Of a stretch of 64,000 nucleotides of DNA, positions 11,274 through 20,940 are shown one piece after another. The notes under the pieces were generated by a model. The model did no database searches and was not told where the DNA came from. It saw only the letters and a program-made list of their open reading frames with translations. The position numbers and the translations under genes were made by a program. Positions within the stretch are counted from its first letter, which is position 1. The number at the start of each line of letters is the position of its first letter. The DNA is from Solanum dulcamara (taxonomy: Eukaryota > Streptophyta > Magnoliopsida > Solanales > Solanaceae). Where the stretch lies: the NCBI RefSeq assembly GCF_947179165.1, contig NC_077248.1, positions 53,739,732 to 53,803,731 of the forward strand, written 5' to 3'.

Positions 11274-11475
11274 AAATTTGGTATCAGAGCAACGTCATAT
11301 CCTAGGGAGTCTGCAAGCTATGTCTAGTAGAGCCTTGTTTACAAATGTGTTGTGCACCATATTCTATAAGTAGGAAGATACAGGGCATGGTAGAAAGGTT
11401 ACCCTTTTTCTTATCCAAATCGTGCTATAAAGCTGAATCATAAGGGTTGAATTCTTCGGTTTACGACTATCAATA
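11274..11475 (+). mobile_element. Second copy of element A's internal start, downstream of the 3' LTR
   Basis: Directly after the 3' LTR a second intact primer site TGGTATCAGAGC (11279-11290) is followed by about 190 bp that parallels 1164-1350: shared phrases include AGGGAGTCT, TGTGTTGTGCACCATATT and GGTTACCCTTT. The resemblance stops near 11475. An LTR should be followed by host DNA, so this is a tandem LTR-internal-LTR-internal structure, truncated on the right. Confidence 0.85.
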
Positions 11476-11880
11476 GAATTATTAGACTTCCAAAAAAGAT
11501 TATTATGACAGAAATAACCCTTAGAGGCCCCTTTAGGTCAAAAACTCAACTTTTTGTCCAAAACACCCAAATCACAACCTAAGGCCTCAGACTCTAACCA
11601 AGCACCCTAGTGGGTAAAACTCGACGTTTCGGACGCAGTGAAACTGGCAGAATTACCATCCGATGATTGGATAACGAAATGTTGTCCAAAATCAACTATT
11701 TCAGTATATCTCAATCCAAGAGGCTCAAAACCACCAAAATCTCATCCGATCACATTAGAAATCACGCCAACCATCCCGCCAACATATAGCAAACATGATG
11801 ACACTAAGAAAATAAAAAAAAATGATCATTTCACATATAAAAGCAGTTTCTAATTAAGTGAGATATCACATAGTTACTCT
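11476..11880. other. Unassigned sequence, probably repeat-derived
   Basis: The block begins where similarity to element A stops. It has the less AT-rich, CCAAAA-rich texture of a minus-strand gypsy LTR, but I cannot match it to any other LTR in the window. An open frame at 11638-11853 (71 codons) has no recognisable domain and I treat it as chance. Confidence 0.3.
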
Positions 11881-12540
11881 ATTATTTTTTAATGGAAACC
11901 TGATCTGGATGGTTTGAACATGTATATATTCTTTTGATAATTATCACATGAGTTATCTATTACTTATTTTAGCATAGCTATTATGCTATGTAGAAAACAG
12001 TAGAATATAGCCATAAATTTGATATTGAACCCGAAAGTTGAAATCTAGTCTTACAATAAAAATAAATAGAGCAAGATCTTAATTTCGAGTAACGGGGAGC
12101 GAATTTGCAGATATATAGACATACATTAGGGTGATCAAAATATTCTTATTCTTTTTTTCTACAATTATAAAAGAGATGAGTATAGGTTGAGATTAATATG
12201 TGTCCTTATAATGGGGGCAATTTATTTTTTGATAAGCACTTAATTACTATTGATAACAGATTTGAATTAATTTAAATTTAATTTGTTATATATATTTTAA
12301 TTTAATGCAAGTAAGAGAAAATAAAAGGTATGCCTTAAATACCAGTTACCAAGGTCATAAAAACACTACAATTTTGGTCCTTTCAATTTGCACGTGTCCC
12401 TACATGGTATTTATATCAAACTGATCTTGGAATACCAAAAAACTCCATATTCTTACACAAACAATTCAACCCACCTTTCAAACCCTTTGTTCATGTGCCT
12501 TTCTCTTTCTTCTTCAACGAAAATTTTGCTTTTAGATTTT
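11880..12540. other. AT-rich intergenic sequence
   Basis: No coding frame, repeat array or transposon end was recognised. The end of the stretch (from about 12470) becomes CT-rich with CTTTCTCTTTCTTCTTC, which can mark a plant 5' untranslated region and precedes the open frame starting at 12547. Confidence 0.5.
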
Positions 12541-12546
12541 TAAATC

Positions 12547-12879
12547 ATGAACAAAAACTTCAAACTAATGTCACCCCTCGTAAGTCTCAGATTTGACCAC
12601 ATGCATGAAGTTACTGATATGCCAAATTTTAATATTCTCATACAAACACCGAAAAAGAAGGTTAAGATTAATACGAAAAGTAACAATATTGCTATTGATA
12701 TCAGTTCTACAAAACAAATATCTAAAATAAGAAAGTGTAACAATGTCGAATCTTCTTCGTCTGTAGATTCGGACTTCGACTTTATTCATGATTCACAATA
12801 TAAAAGGGAAAAAAAGGAATTCAAGGGTGAGATTTCAACATTGAAAGCCCAAGAAAGATTTGAATCATTCCAAAAATAA
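12547..12879 (+). CDS. Unidentified 110-codon open frame, possible first exon or gene relic
   Basis: An ATG frame of 110 codons that I do not recognise. The protein would be rich in Lys, Ser and Asn, with a basic patch TPKKKVKINTKS (about residues 34-45) resembling a nuclear localisation signal and a Ser-rich acidic stretch SSSSVDSDFDF (about 70-80). No membrane segment. A CT-rich leader-like stretch stands upstream, and a GTATGA donor-like site stands at about 12900, 20 bp after the stop. It lies outside the recognised retroelements, which is why it is kept. It could equally be a chance frame in AT-rich DNA; two long minus-strand frames overlap it. Confidence 0.25.
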   Translation: MNKNFKLMSPLVSLRFDHMHEVTDMPNFNILIQTPKKKVKINTKSNNIAIDISSTKQISKIRKCNNVESSSSVDSDFDFIHDSQYKREKKEFKGEISTLKAQERFESFQK

Positions 12880-13473
12880 AAAGGAAAAAACTATTGTGAA
12901 GGTATGAAAAGTTTGATTTTTTCATTTTTTTAAATTTTTTATATTATGGAGTTTTAGTATATTTTTTAAAGTATTTTTTGGGTTGTATATAAACATTTCA
13001 CTTTAAAAAATTATGAAATTTGATAAAGAAATAAATTTTTGATAATTAAAATTGTTGGTGGATTTGAGCATGAAATAGGTATAAAAATATGAATTACTTT
13101 ATGATTTTGTAAATAAATTTGATTTTATACTAATTTTATACACTGCAATACCAAACCCAATAGATGTTAAAATAGATATTCTTATTGTTTGTATGTGATT
13201 TTGTATTTATGTATTAAATTAGATTTCTCATTCGTCTCGATCAAGTTAAAAATGAAGCTTGGATTCTCATGATATATTTAGAATCAACTTCATTTGGTTA
13301 AATATAGTTCATCACATATTATTAATTTATATTAAATTAATTCAACCTGTAAACAAATGATGATTGAATTGAATTAAAAATTTTATTTTAATACCGAATA
13401 TATATTATACAGTTGTTTAAGACATGTACTCAATTATTATATGAAATGTGTATTTGAGATGTCCAGCCTTTAC
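12880..13473. other. AT-rich intergenic or intron-like sequence
   Basis: Very AT-rich, T-run-rich DNA between two unrecognised open stretches. Nothing in it is recognised. If 12547-12879 and 13475-13713 belonged to one gene this would be its intron, but there is no direct support. Confidence 0.4.
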
Positions 13474-13474
13474 T

Positions 13475-13713
13475 TCGATCCAAAATTTCATCGTCAGCGT
13501 TATGGAGCACTTCTTTGGTAGTATCCAAAAATAAAACAGAATGATGGAGCAATAAGTAAGAATGGGGTAACAGGCAACGTTGCAAGCAGATTTGGTGGTT
13601 CACGTCAAATAAGAGAACACTTTCCTGATATCCAGAAACTACCTAGGATGAAACAAAGACCAAGAAAATTAGCTCAGTTGATCGTGTGTTTTGTTGAATA
13701 CATTTTCTTTTAA
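13475..13713 (+). pseudogene. Unidentified protein-like stretch with one in-frame stop
   Basis: One frame reads across about 80 codons from 13475 to a TAA at 13711-13713, broken by a single TAG at 13519-13521. Its composition is unlike the surrounding DNA and unlike random AT-rich translation: it holds YFDPKFHRQRYGALLW before the stop and, after it, SRFGGSRQIREHFPDI and KLPRMKQRPRK. It looks like a decayed terminal exon. I do not recognise the family, and none of the gag or pol domains in the window matches it. GC content rises locally, which supports former coding use. Confidence 0.35.
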
Positions 13714-13734
13714 TAAACTCTACATTAAAATTTT

Positions 13735-14760
13735 GAATTCGTTTATTTTTTTTTGCGGGTATAAATTTGATTTTGCCTTTGAAATTTAGTTTCTATCTGT
13801 ATGGGTTTAAATTTAGTTTGAACAACACAGTTTATTAGTGGTATGAAATAAGATTTTCAGTATATTCATTTTATTCCTTATCCTTGCAATCATATTTCAT
13901 ACCCTTGTAATATATATGAGAGTGACTTCGAAATCATAGTCCATGCCAATATTACATGACAACATTGGCAATGGCGTTCAATTATATAGTTCATTTTGAA
14001 ATCACAATTCATACCAATATTATATATAAGGTATTTCCATTTAATTATTAAATGCATACTTCATATCAATATCATACAATCAAAATAAGTACTTATATGT
14101 AAACTATACAAATCACATAGTTTAATTATACTACAATCATACAATTCATATTTGTTATTAATGGTTTGAAATAAAGTTTTCAATATATCCATTTCATTCC
14201 ATACCCTTGCAATCATATTTCATATAATTATAGTATATTTGAGAGTAATTTCGAAATCACAGTTCATATCAGTATTACATGGCAAGTACACTCAATTATA
14301 AAATCATGATTCATACCAACATCATACAATTAAGTATCTACTTCATTCAGATTTGTTCTCATTTTGTTTTGTCTATTACATTTTTTATTTTATTCTATAT
14401 CACAAAATTGAATTCGTTGAGTTTTTTTGTGGGTATAAATTTGATTTAATCTTTAAAATTTAATTTTTATATTACTGGGTATAAATTTGATATGAATAAC
14501 TCAGTTTATTTGAAATCCTAATGCATACTATTATCACTATAAATCAATATAATTAGTTTCGAAACTACAATCCATACTAATATTATATGGCAAGTACACT
14601 TAATTATATAGTTCATTTTAAAATCACAATTCCTACAAATATTATAAGGTTTTTCCAGTTAATTATTAAATGCATATTTCATATCAATATTACACAATCA
14701 AAATAATTATTTATATGTGAACTGTACAAATCACATAGTTTAATTCATGTTTTATACCAC
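13735..14760 (+). repeat. Degenerate tandem/dispersed repeat, about three copies
   Basis: Three related blocks (about 13735-14155, 14160-14340 and 14405-14760) share phrases such as TTGCGGGTATAAATTTGAT, CAATCATATTTCATA, GGCAAGTACACT and CAAATCACATAGTTTAATT in the same order, with the middle block shortened. The similarity is imperfect, so the duplication is old. No coding content is recognised. Confidence 0.65.
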
Positions 14761-14959
14761 AATCATACATCATATTGTGTGTCAGAATTATATTTAACTC
14801 CTTCCAAATTGTAATGAACACATCTATCTGAAAATAAAATTTTAATGTCATAATGCTACAAAATAACGTCAACACAAATAAACTAATCCAAACATTAAAA
14901 AAATAAAACATTATTGAAATAATTAAAACAAATCTGTTAATACACAAACTTTTTAACCA

Positions 14960-15609
14960 TAATCAATGATATTTGGGAATTTGTATTTACCACTTATTGC
15001 TCTGTATATGTTGAACTTGACTTGATATGATTCACTTGATGAGATTACTGATGAGTATTCGTGGAAAGTACTATTATTATTGCGTAGAGTGTAGAGTTAG
15101 GCTGATTTTATGCATGTTGTAGTTAAGGAGGTTCGGTTGGGATGACAGGAGTACTTGTATCTATTAAGCTTTGCTTAGTTTTAGTTATCCACTTGCTGAG
15201 TACCGTGTTGTTTGGTACTCACCCCTTACTTCTACACTTGTGTAGGTTGTGAGCCCAGACCTGCTTGATCTCCTACTATTTTCTACCACATCTGAGGCTA
15301 TCATTTCGAGTGTTGAGGTAGTTGTTATATCCATCTAGCGGATACCTCTTACTCCTTTAATATATTTTAGTCCTATTCTAGAGACAAAGATATTGTGACT
15401 GTATTTTCTTTCGTAATTTGGTAATGTATTAGTGGCTTGTACACATGACAACCAATCTAGGGGAAATTTGAGTTCGTTTTATGTATTTTTGATTAAGTTA
15501 AATTTTGATTTATTTTTTTCTCTTCCGTATCTACTTTCCGTTGGTTATTAGGCTGACTTGTCTCGGTGGATTGAGATGAATGCCATCACACCTGGATTTG
15601 GATCGTGAA
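14960..15609 (+). repeat. Element L: 3' part of a gypsy LTR
   Basis: An LTR end fragment in plus orientation, placed by what follows: a degraded primer site (TAGTATCAGATC, 15614-15625) just after GATCGTGAAA, then leader and gag. The left limit is a guess where the AT-rich repeat texture stops; the U3 part of the LTR is absent. The phrase GTTTGGTACTCACCCCTTAC and later CCTGGATTTGGATCGTGA are typical of the U5 end of gypsy LTRs. Confidence 0.6.
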
Positions 15610-15809
15610 AAAATAGTATCAGATCCCCAAGTTCACAGGTCTCATGTGTATACAAACCGAGTCTAAGTAGAGTCTTGAGGATCGGTACGAAGACGTCTGT
15701 ACTTATCTTCGAGAGTCTATGAGGACTTTTAGTAAATTTTCCCTTTGTTCTTTCACTTTGTATCGTGCGTGTTGTGTTGGTACTGAATTTTCGCGTGTCC
15801 TTCTGATAG

Positions 15810-16786
15810 ATGGCTATGACCAAAACTACAGCTAGAGGTAAAGGAAAGGAGGCACTCCCCGAGGTTGATGTTAGAACCCCAACTACGGGTAGAGATAGAG
15901 GTCGAGCTAGAGTCCGTGGTCGGGGTGTGGTGGTAGGCAGAGGTCGTGCCCGAGGAGTGGCACCAGCTAGATGTCATGCTAGAGAGACTTCTCTTGATCC
16001 ACAAATTGATGCTAGAGAGGAACAAGTCCCTCCAGAGCTTGCTACTGCACCATTGCTTTAGGCCACTTTGATGCGAGTATTGAATGAGCTCGAAGGATTT
16101 AATCAGAGTGTGAGGGAGAATGGTACACCCGGGGGTTCTCAGACTAGAGCAGGGGCTCAGACCCCAGGGCACCATCAGATTCTAATTGTTCAGGATCTGG
16201 TGGTCCAGCCACCTACGGGCCATAGAGCTGATGAGGGTGGAGTACAGGTAGGAGGAGCTCAGGGTGCACATGTAGTCATGTTGACTGACGATGAGCAACC
16301 CCGATATAACAGGTTCCAAAAAAAGGATCCACCATAGTTTTAGGGTTGGAAGACTGAAGATGCACAGGAGTTCTTGATCATGATCCGAGAGTTGTTGGAG
16401 GCAGTAGGGTTAGCTGAGACTCACGGAGTTCGTTATACTACACTCCAGTTACGTGGACCAGGCAGAGAGTGATGGAGAGTGTATACGGGTTCCAAGACAA
16501 TTGGGTTACCCCAGATGACTTGGGATAAGTTTGCTAGTTCCTTTTATGACCATTTCCTCCCCTGGAGTGTGAAGGAAGAAAGCCGATTATGGTTCAAGAA
16601 TTTGAGGCAGGAGAGTCTTATTGTTGCTGAGTATGAGACTCATTTCTACCAGTTGTCCAGACATGCCATGGTTGTCCTTCCTGGTGAGACAGAGCGGATT
16701 CGCAGATTTGTGCGAGGACTGAACTATACCATTCATACAACAGTTTTTCGATCCGTCCGTGAGGGCGCTTCCTTACAGTCCATTGT
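15810..16786 (+). pseudogene. Element L gag, one frame with four in-frame stops
   Basis: Gag coats the element RNA in the virus-like particle. One reading frame runs without a frameshift from ATG 15810 to 16786 (about 325 codons). An Arg/Gly-rich N-terminus (GRDRGRARVRGRGVVVGRGR, residues 27-46) leads to the capsid domain, recognisable by TEDAQEFL, MTWDKFASSFYDHFLP, VAEYETHFYQLSRHA and ERIRRFVRGLNYTI. Four stops break it: TAG at 16059, 16335 and 16341 and TGA at 16470. All fit CAG-to-TAG or TGG-to-TGA transitions. The zinc knuckle and pol are absent: the frame runs straight into a minisatellite. Kept frame with point stops only means decay by mutation after insertion. Confidence 0.85.
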
Positions 16787-16789
16787 GGG

Positions 16790-17760
16790 GAGGGAGAGAA
16801 AATTATAATTAATACAAATACACAAAGCAAAATATAACTAAAAGGCTATAAAATGAGAGAAGGAGGGGAGAGGGAGAGAAACAATATATAATTGATATAA
16901 ATACATAAACTAAAATACAAGAAAAAATGCTTTAAAAGAGAGGCAACGAAAGAAGGCGAGGGATAGAGAAAAAAAAACAAATACACAAAGCAAAATACGA
17001 AAAGGCTATAGAGGGAGAGAGAGAAATAGAGCAAATATACAATCAATACAAACACATAAAGCAAAATACAAGTAAAAAGGTATTAAAATGAGAGAAGCAA
17101 TAGGAGAGGAAGAGAGCAAATATATAATAAATACAAACACACAAAATAAAATACAAGAAAAATAGCTATAGAGGGAGAGAAAGAGGGGGAAATATAAGAT
17201 TAAATATATAATTGATAAAAACACACAAAGTGAAATATATGAAAAAGGCTAAAAAAGAAAAAAAGAAAAGAAACCGAGAGAGGATAAGGGATAGAGAAAG
17301 GAAGAGTGACAAAAAAATAAATATACAATTGATACAAATACACAGGCAAAATACAAGAAAAAAGGCTATAAAGAAAGAGAAAGAGGGAGAGATGAAAAGA
17401 GAGCAAAATACAGTCGATACAAACATATAAAGTAAAATACAATGAAAAAAATAAAAAGTAGAGAGGCAGTATGAAAGGGAGAGAGAGAGAAAAAAATATA
17501 AAAAATATTCAAAGAAAAATGGCTATAGAGATTAGATGGTGAGGGAGAGAGGTGGAGAGAAACAGAGCAAATATACAATTGATATAATCACACAAAGCAA
17601 AATACAAAAAAAAAGGCTAGAAAGGGAGAGAGGGAGAGAAACAAAGGAGGGGGGATGGGAGGCGAGAGAGGGAGAGAGCCAGAGAGGCGAGTTAGATTGG
17701 AAGAAAGAGAGGAGAGAGGCGAACAAGATTGGGAGCGAGAGGAGAGAGACCTTAGAAAAA
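16790..17760 (+). repeat. GA-rich minisatellite, unit about 83 bp, about ten to eleven copies
   Basis: Tandem units, each with a GAGAGAGGGAGAGA-like half and a half resembling ATTGATACAAATACACAAAG followed by CAAAATACAAGAAAAAGGC. The CACAAAG-type anchor lies near 16821, 16904, 16984, 17055, 17140, 17224, 17341, 17424, 17508 and 17591: steps of 71-85 bp, with one of 117. The last unit expands its GA part. Overlapping open frames on both strands here are low-complexity translation, not genes. Confidence 0.9.
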
Positions 17761-18567
17761 ATGAAGTGTAGTTAAACTATGTAATTTTTTAAAAAATAAA
17801 GTATAGTTTAACTATGTAATTTAAAAGTGTTATGTACAATAAATAAATAGCACATTTTTTCTATATTAGGTAACTTCTCCAAACAATAACAAGTGGACTA
17901 CACAAACAAATATAAAGATGGGGACAAACTCATTATTTCTTGTTGCATGTGTAGGATTCCAAACCTCACCAAAAATACTTTTAAGGGGCAAGCCAAAACT
18001 CATTATTTCTTCATTATTAATAACACTTTGTACACTTACAAAGTGGAATCTTTTTTCACTTAAAGAATTATAATATGTTCAAATTGAAATAATGAGAATA
18101 AGGGGTCGTGTTTTAAATATAAAGAAAATATTAAAATTGTGGATGTAGCCACGAGACTGGTTGGGACGAACATAGAATGAAAACATGCCTCTTTTACAAC
18201 GTTTCGAAATATATTTCATATGCCAGAATTAAACTTGTTGCATGTGCCTATTTTTCTCCCACGTTTTAAGATCAATGAATTGCATGCTCTTTATTCAGTT
18301 TGATGTGGTGTAAAATTACTTGTACTAAATTATGAACATTGAAAACTATTTGTTTTAGGGCAAAAAAATGATCAAGGCCTATGACGACGAAATGCTAGCC
18401 TATACATGACCCAAGCTGGGCATGTTTAAGATGTACGTATATGTCCGATTTGCTTAAAAGTTGTAGGAGATTAAATAGGTGAAGTAGATTACCTTCTTGA
18501 TCGTATCTTCATGTTTGGTGTTAGATCTTCATCAAGAGGCATTATGGTTTGACTACATAAAATTAAG
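17761..18567. other. Intergenic sequence with one short direct repeat
   Basis: A roughly 30-bp pair sharing TAACTATGTAATTT lies at 17765-17825. Beyond it no coding frame, transposon end or RNA motif is recognised. Composition is moderately AT-rich. Confidence 0.5.
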
Positions 18568-18923
18568 GGTGTGTTTGGTATGAAGAAATAATGTTTTTCA
18601 CGGAAAATTATTTTATTAGAAAAAATGATTTTTTTGAAAATAAGTATTCTTTACTTATTTTCTAGTTTTTAGTAAGTAATAAAAAATACTATCCCAAAAA
18701 GCATTTATATGTTATCTAGAAAAACACGCGAGATGGACTTGGGAGTGGGGGTTCGAGGGTGCCGGGGGTGGAATGATCAAGCCTAGGGGTTGGGGGATTA
18801 AATTGGTGGAGAGGAGACAATTAACATTGAATCCACATATGCAACTTGTTTTATCTACTTTATTTTTCTAGAGAAGATATTTCAAATATTTTGGCCTTGA
18901 AAAAATCTCAATACCAAACACAC
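18568..18923. mobile_element. hAT-like MITE
   Basis: A 12-bp perfect terminal inverted repeat, GTGTGTTTGGTA at 18570-18581 and TACCAAACACAC at 18912-18923, encloses about 330 bp without coding content. The GTGTTTGGTA-type end is common in small non-autonomous hAT elements of plants. No clean 8-bp target duplication is visible (the flanks are AT-rich and drifted), so superfamily assignment is tentative. The middle contains a G-rich stretch (18739-18800) unlike the surroundings. Confidence 0.7.
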
Positions 18924-19038
18924 TATAAAAGGTTTTGTTAATAAAAGAAAAAGGAAATTATTATATAAAGGGGTGAAAAAAGTCAATTCAAACGGAATAT
19001 TAAAGCTAGAGTGAAAAAGCTATTTGATGTTGAGATAA

Positions 19039-19260
19039 TACTCCCTCTGTTTCGTTTAGTTATCAAATTTTGAGTTGACACATCTATTAAAAAAATACTT
19101 ATTGATTTATGAGTTTACTATTTTATCACTATTAATTGATAGAGTCTTAGATATTTTACTCTTTACATTTTTTAAAGATATTAACTCTATGTTAATAAAT
19201 TGAGGATATAATAAAAAAAAAATATCCTTTTTTGATTTGTCAAAAATGACAATTAAAAAA
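19039..19260 (+). mobile_element. Stowaway-like MITE, one end only
   Basis: TA-CTCCCTCTGTTTC at 19039-19053 is the classic Stowaway (Tc1/mariner-type) terminal repeat with its TA target. The following 200 bp is AT-rich and non-coding. I do not find the inverted partner before 19300, so the element is truncated or its second end has decayed. The right limit is approximate. Confidence 0.5.
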
Positions 19261-19477
19261 ATTAAATTAAAAAATATTTGATAAATAAATAAAAAATATA
19301 ATTCATAATAATAGAAATAATTTGATGTCCAGATATATGTGGTCCAATGATGATGTGCTTATTTGTCTGTTTTTTATTTTTTGGTTTCGTGCATGCGTCA
19401 CCCCTTAAGCTCGGCTGTGACGGTGATACATTTTGAGCCACTAGATTACTTTGGTCGAAAAGAGATAGCAAAACGTG

Positions 19478-19528
19478 TTTTATTTATTTTATTCAATTAA
19501 TCCCATTTATTTATTTTATTCAATTAAT
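19478..19528 (+). repeat. Short tandem duplication, about 27 bp
   Basis: TTTATTTATTTTATTCAATT occurs at 19478 and again from 19506, separated by a few bases. Simple slippage or a small duplication. Confidence 0.7.
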
Positions 19529-19820
19529 AGAAGGAAAGAGGCAAAAGATACCATAGCACAAGAATTTCATGTCACAAATTGTGCACGTGCATATCGTGGT
19601 TCGTAATTCTTTGAATAATATTATTTTATGATAAATTTGAGGAAAAAAATAAATATGCAATCAAATTTTGAAAACGGCTCATCTATGCCATCCGTTAAAA
19701 CTTTAACTTATTTTTGCCATTTTCTTGTGAGAAAAGGTTCATCCATGCCATTATTTTTAAACAAAAAAAATTTTTCTTTTTGCAAAATTATTTTGTACAC
19801 GTGGTCAATTATGATTCGAC

Positions 19821-20090
19821 CACATCATTAACTAAATTATTATTTAAAATAAAAAAGGTTCAAATATGCCATTGAACTTTGAGAAAAGACTCGTATGTGC
19901 CATCCGTTAAAAGTTTGACTTATCTATGCCCTTTCAGTTAACAAATAATGGCATAAACGAGCCTTTTCTCAAATGAAAATGGCATAAATGAGTCAAACTT
20001 TTAATGAATGACGTAGATGAGCCTATATTCAAAGTTCAATGGCATATTTGAGTCTTTTTACTAAATTTAATGATGATGTAAAGTTTGTCA
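19821..20090. mobile_element. Fold-back / MITE-like inverted repeat
   Basis: CAAATATGCCATTGAACTTT (19861-) is perfectly matched by its reverse complement ending at 20050, a 22-bp perfect arm; farther in, TTAAAAGTTTGACT (19907-19920) pairs with AGTCAAACTTTTAA (19991-20004). Weaker pairing extends out to about 19821 and 20090. The whole could fold as a long hairpin. A diverged extra copy of one arm stands upstream (about 19668-19770) with the same TATGCCATCCGTTAAAA phrase. No coding content. Element G's LTR starts a few bases to the right. Confidence 0.75.
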
Positions 20091-20163
20091 CGACCTGGGA
20101 GGATACTCTAGACATGGTCGGTACTCGAAGACCATTGATATTACCCAAGCGAACTACTTGGTC

Positions 20164-20557
20164 CAATCACTCATGCGTTCATTCAATCAATTAGCGGAAG
20201 ACTTATAATAAAGAGATAATTAGGTGGGACATTCCAATCAACAATCTAGCTCAAGGAAGAAAGGTCATGGGCCAAAAAATTGAACTCCAATCTATGTCAT
20301 TAAAATAGTCGGACAAGAACAATTCGAGGAAAGAAAACACTTAATCGAGTCATCACTCATGAACAATCACTCATGCGTTCATTCAATCAATTAGCGGAAG
20401 ACTTATAATAAAGAGATAATTAGGTGGGACATTCCAATCAACAATCTAGCTCAAGGAAGAAAGGTCATGGGCCAAAAAATTGAACTCCAATCTATGTCAT
20501 TAAAATAGTCGGACAAGAACAATTCGAGGAAAGAAAACACTTAATCGAGTCATCACT
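20164..20557 (+). repeat. Exact tandem duplication, 194 bp copies, 200-bp period
   Basis: Bases 20164-20357 recur at 20364-20557; line-by-line comparison shows no difference. Six bases separate the copies, and the junction shares the microhomology TCACTCATG with the unit start. Identity in otherwise decayed sequence means a recent duplication or an assembly artefact. Confidence 0.95.
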
Positions 20558-20940
20558 ATCTAGTCTATGAAGCCTCTATCACTACTATCTAATTGGTTCC
20601 AATGACAGGTTCATGGCTACCTCAAATCAGAATGAAAATACTAAACTCAACGCAAGAATAGCATACGCGCTATCCTCCGAATGTAGGAGAGGACTCACTA
20701 ATAAGCTGAGTGTGTACAGATCCTCGACAGTGCGCCATTGATGATCTCTTAAATCTGTATCTGCATCATGAAATGATGCAAGTCCAAATAGATGTCAGTA
20801 CGTGGAATTTACGAATATGTAATATGACAGAATGAAACATGCATCAAGATAAAATAATATCATTCCAAATATCTCAAATCGGAAGGTGAGAGACTCAATC
20901 AAGGTGTCATAAGTCTAAAGTAAGAATACGATTTAGACAG

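Larger units (their letters stand above)
1..11475 (+). mobile_element. Element A: Ty3/gypsy chromovirus-like LTR retrotransposon, decayed
   Basis: A plus-strand LTR retrotransposon whose 5' LTR is cut by the window start. Seen in order: LTR end (to 1147), primer site for initiator Met-tRNA (1152-1163), remnants of gag, protease, reverse transcriptase, RNase H, integrase with a C-terminal chromodomain-like stretch, a polypurine tract (7471-7481) and a 3' LTR (7482-11273). The order protease-RT-RNase H-integrase places it in Ty3/gypsy, and a chromodomain-like end suggests the Tekay/Del clade (inference). It is dead: many stops and frameshifts, and the RT active-site acidic pair is changed. It is broken further by a solo gypsy LTR (1692-3795) and a solo copia LTR (9856-10786). 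The 3' LTR is followed by about 200 bp of repeated internal sequence. Confidence 0.85.

Noticed and set aside
14711..14947. A 78-codon hydrophobic minus-strand frame that could be a small membrane protein
   Set aside because: AT-rich DNA gives Phe/Ile/Leu/Tyr-rich translations by composition. It overlaps a degenerate repeat block and lacks support.
15548..16175. Minus-strand frames of 91 and 140 codons opposite gag of element L
   Set aside because: They are antisense shadows of the GC-richer gag frame on the plus strand, which has clear capsid motifs.
16840..17775. Many overlapping 60-86 codon frames on both strands, Phe/Leu/Ser-rich or Lys/Glu/Arg-rich, some looking like membrane proteins
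   Set aside because: They are translations of the GA/AT minisatellite; the low complexity makes them look like hydrophobic proteins. Several overlap on the same strand.
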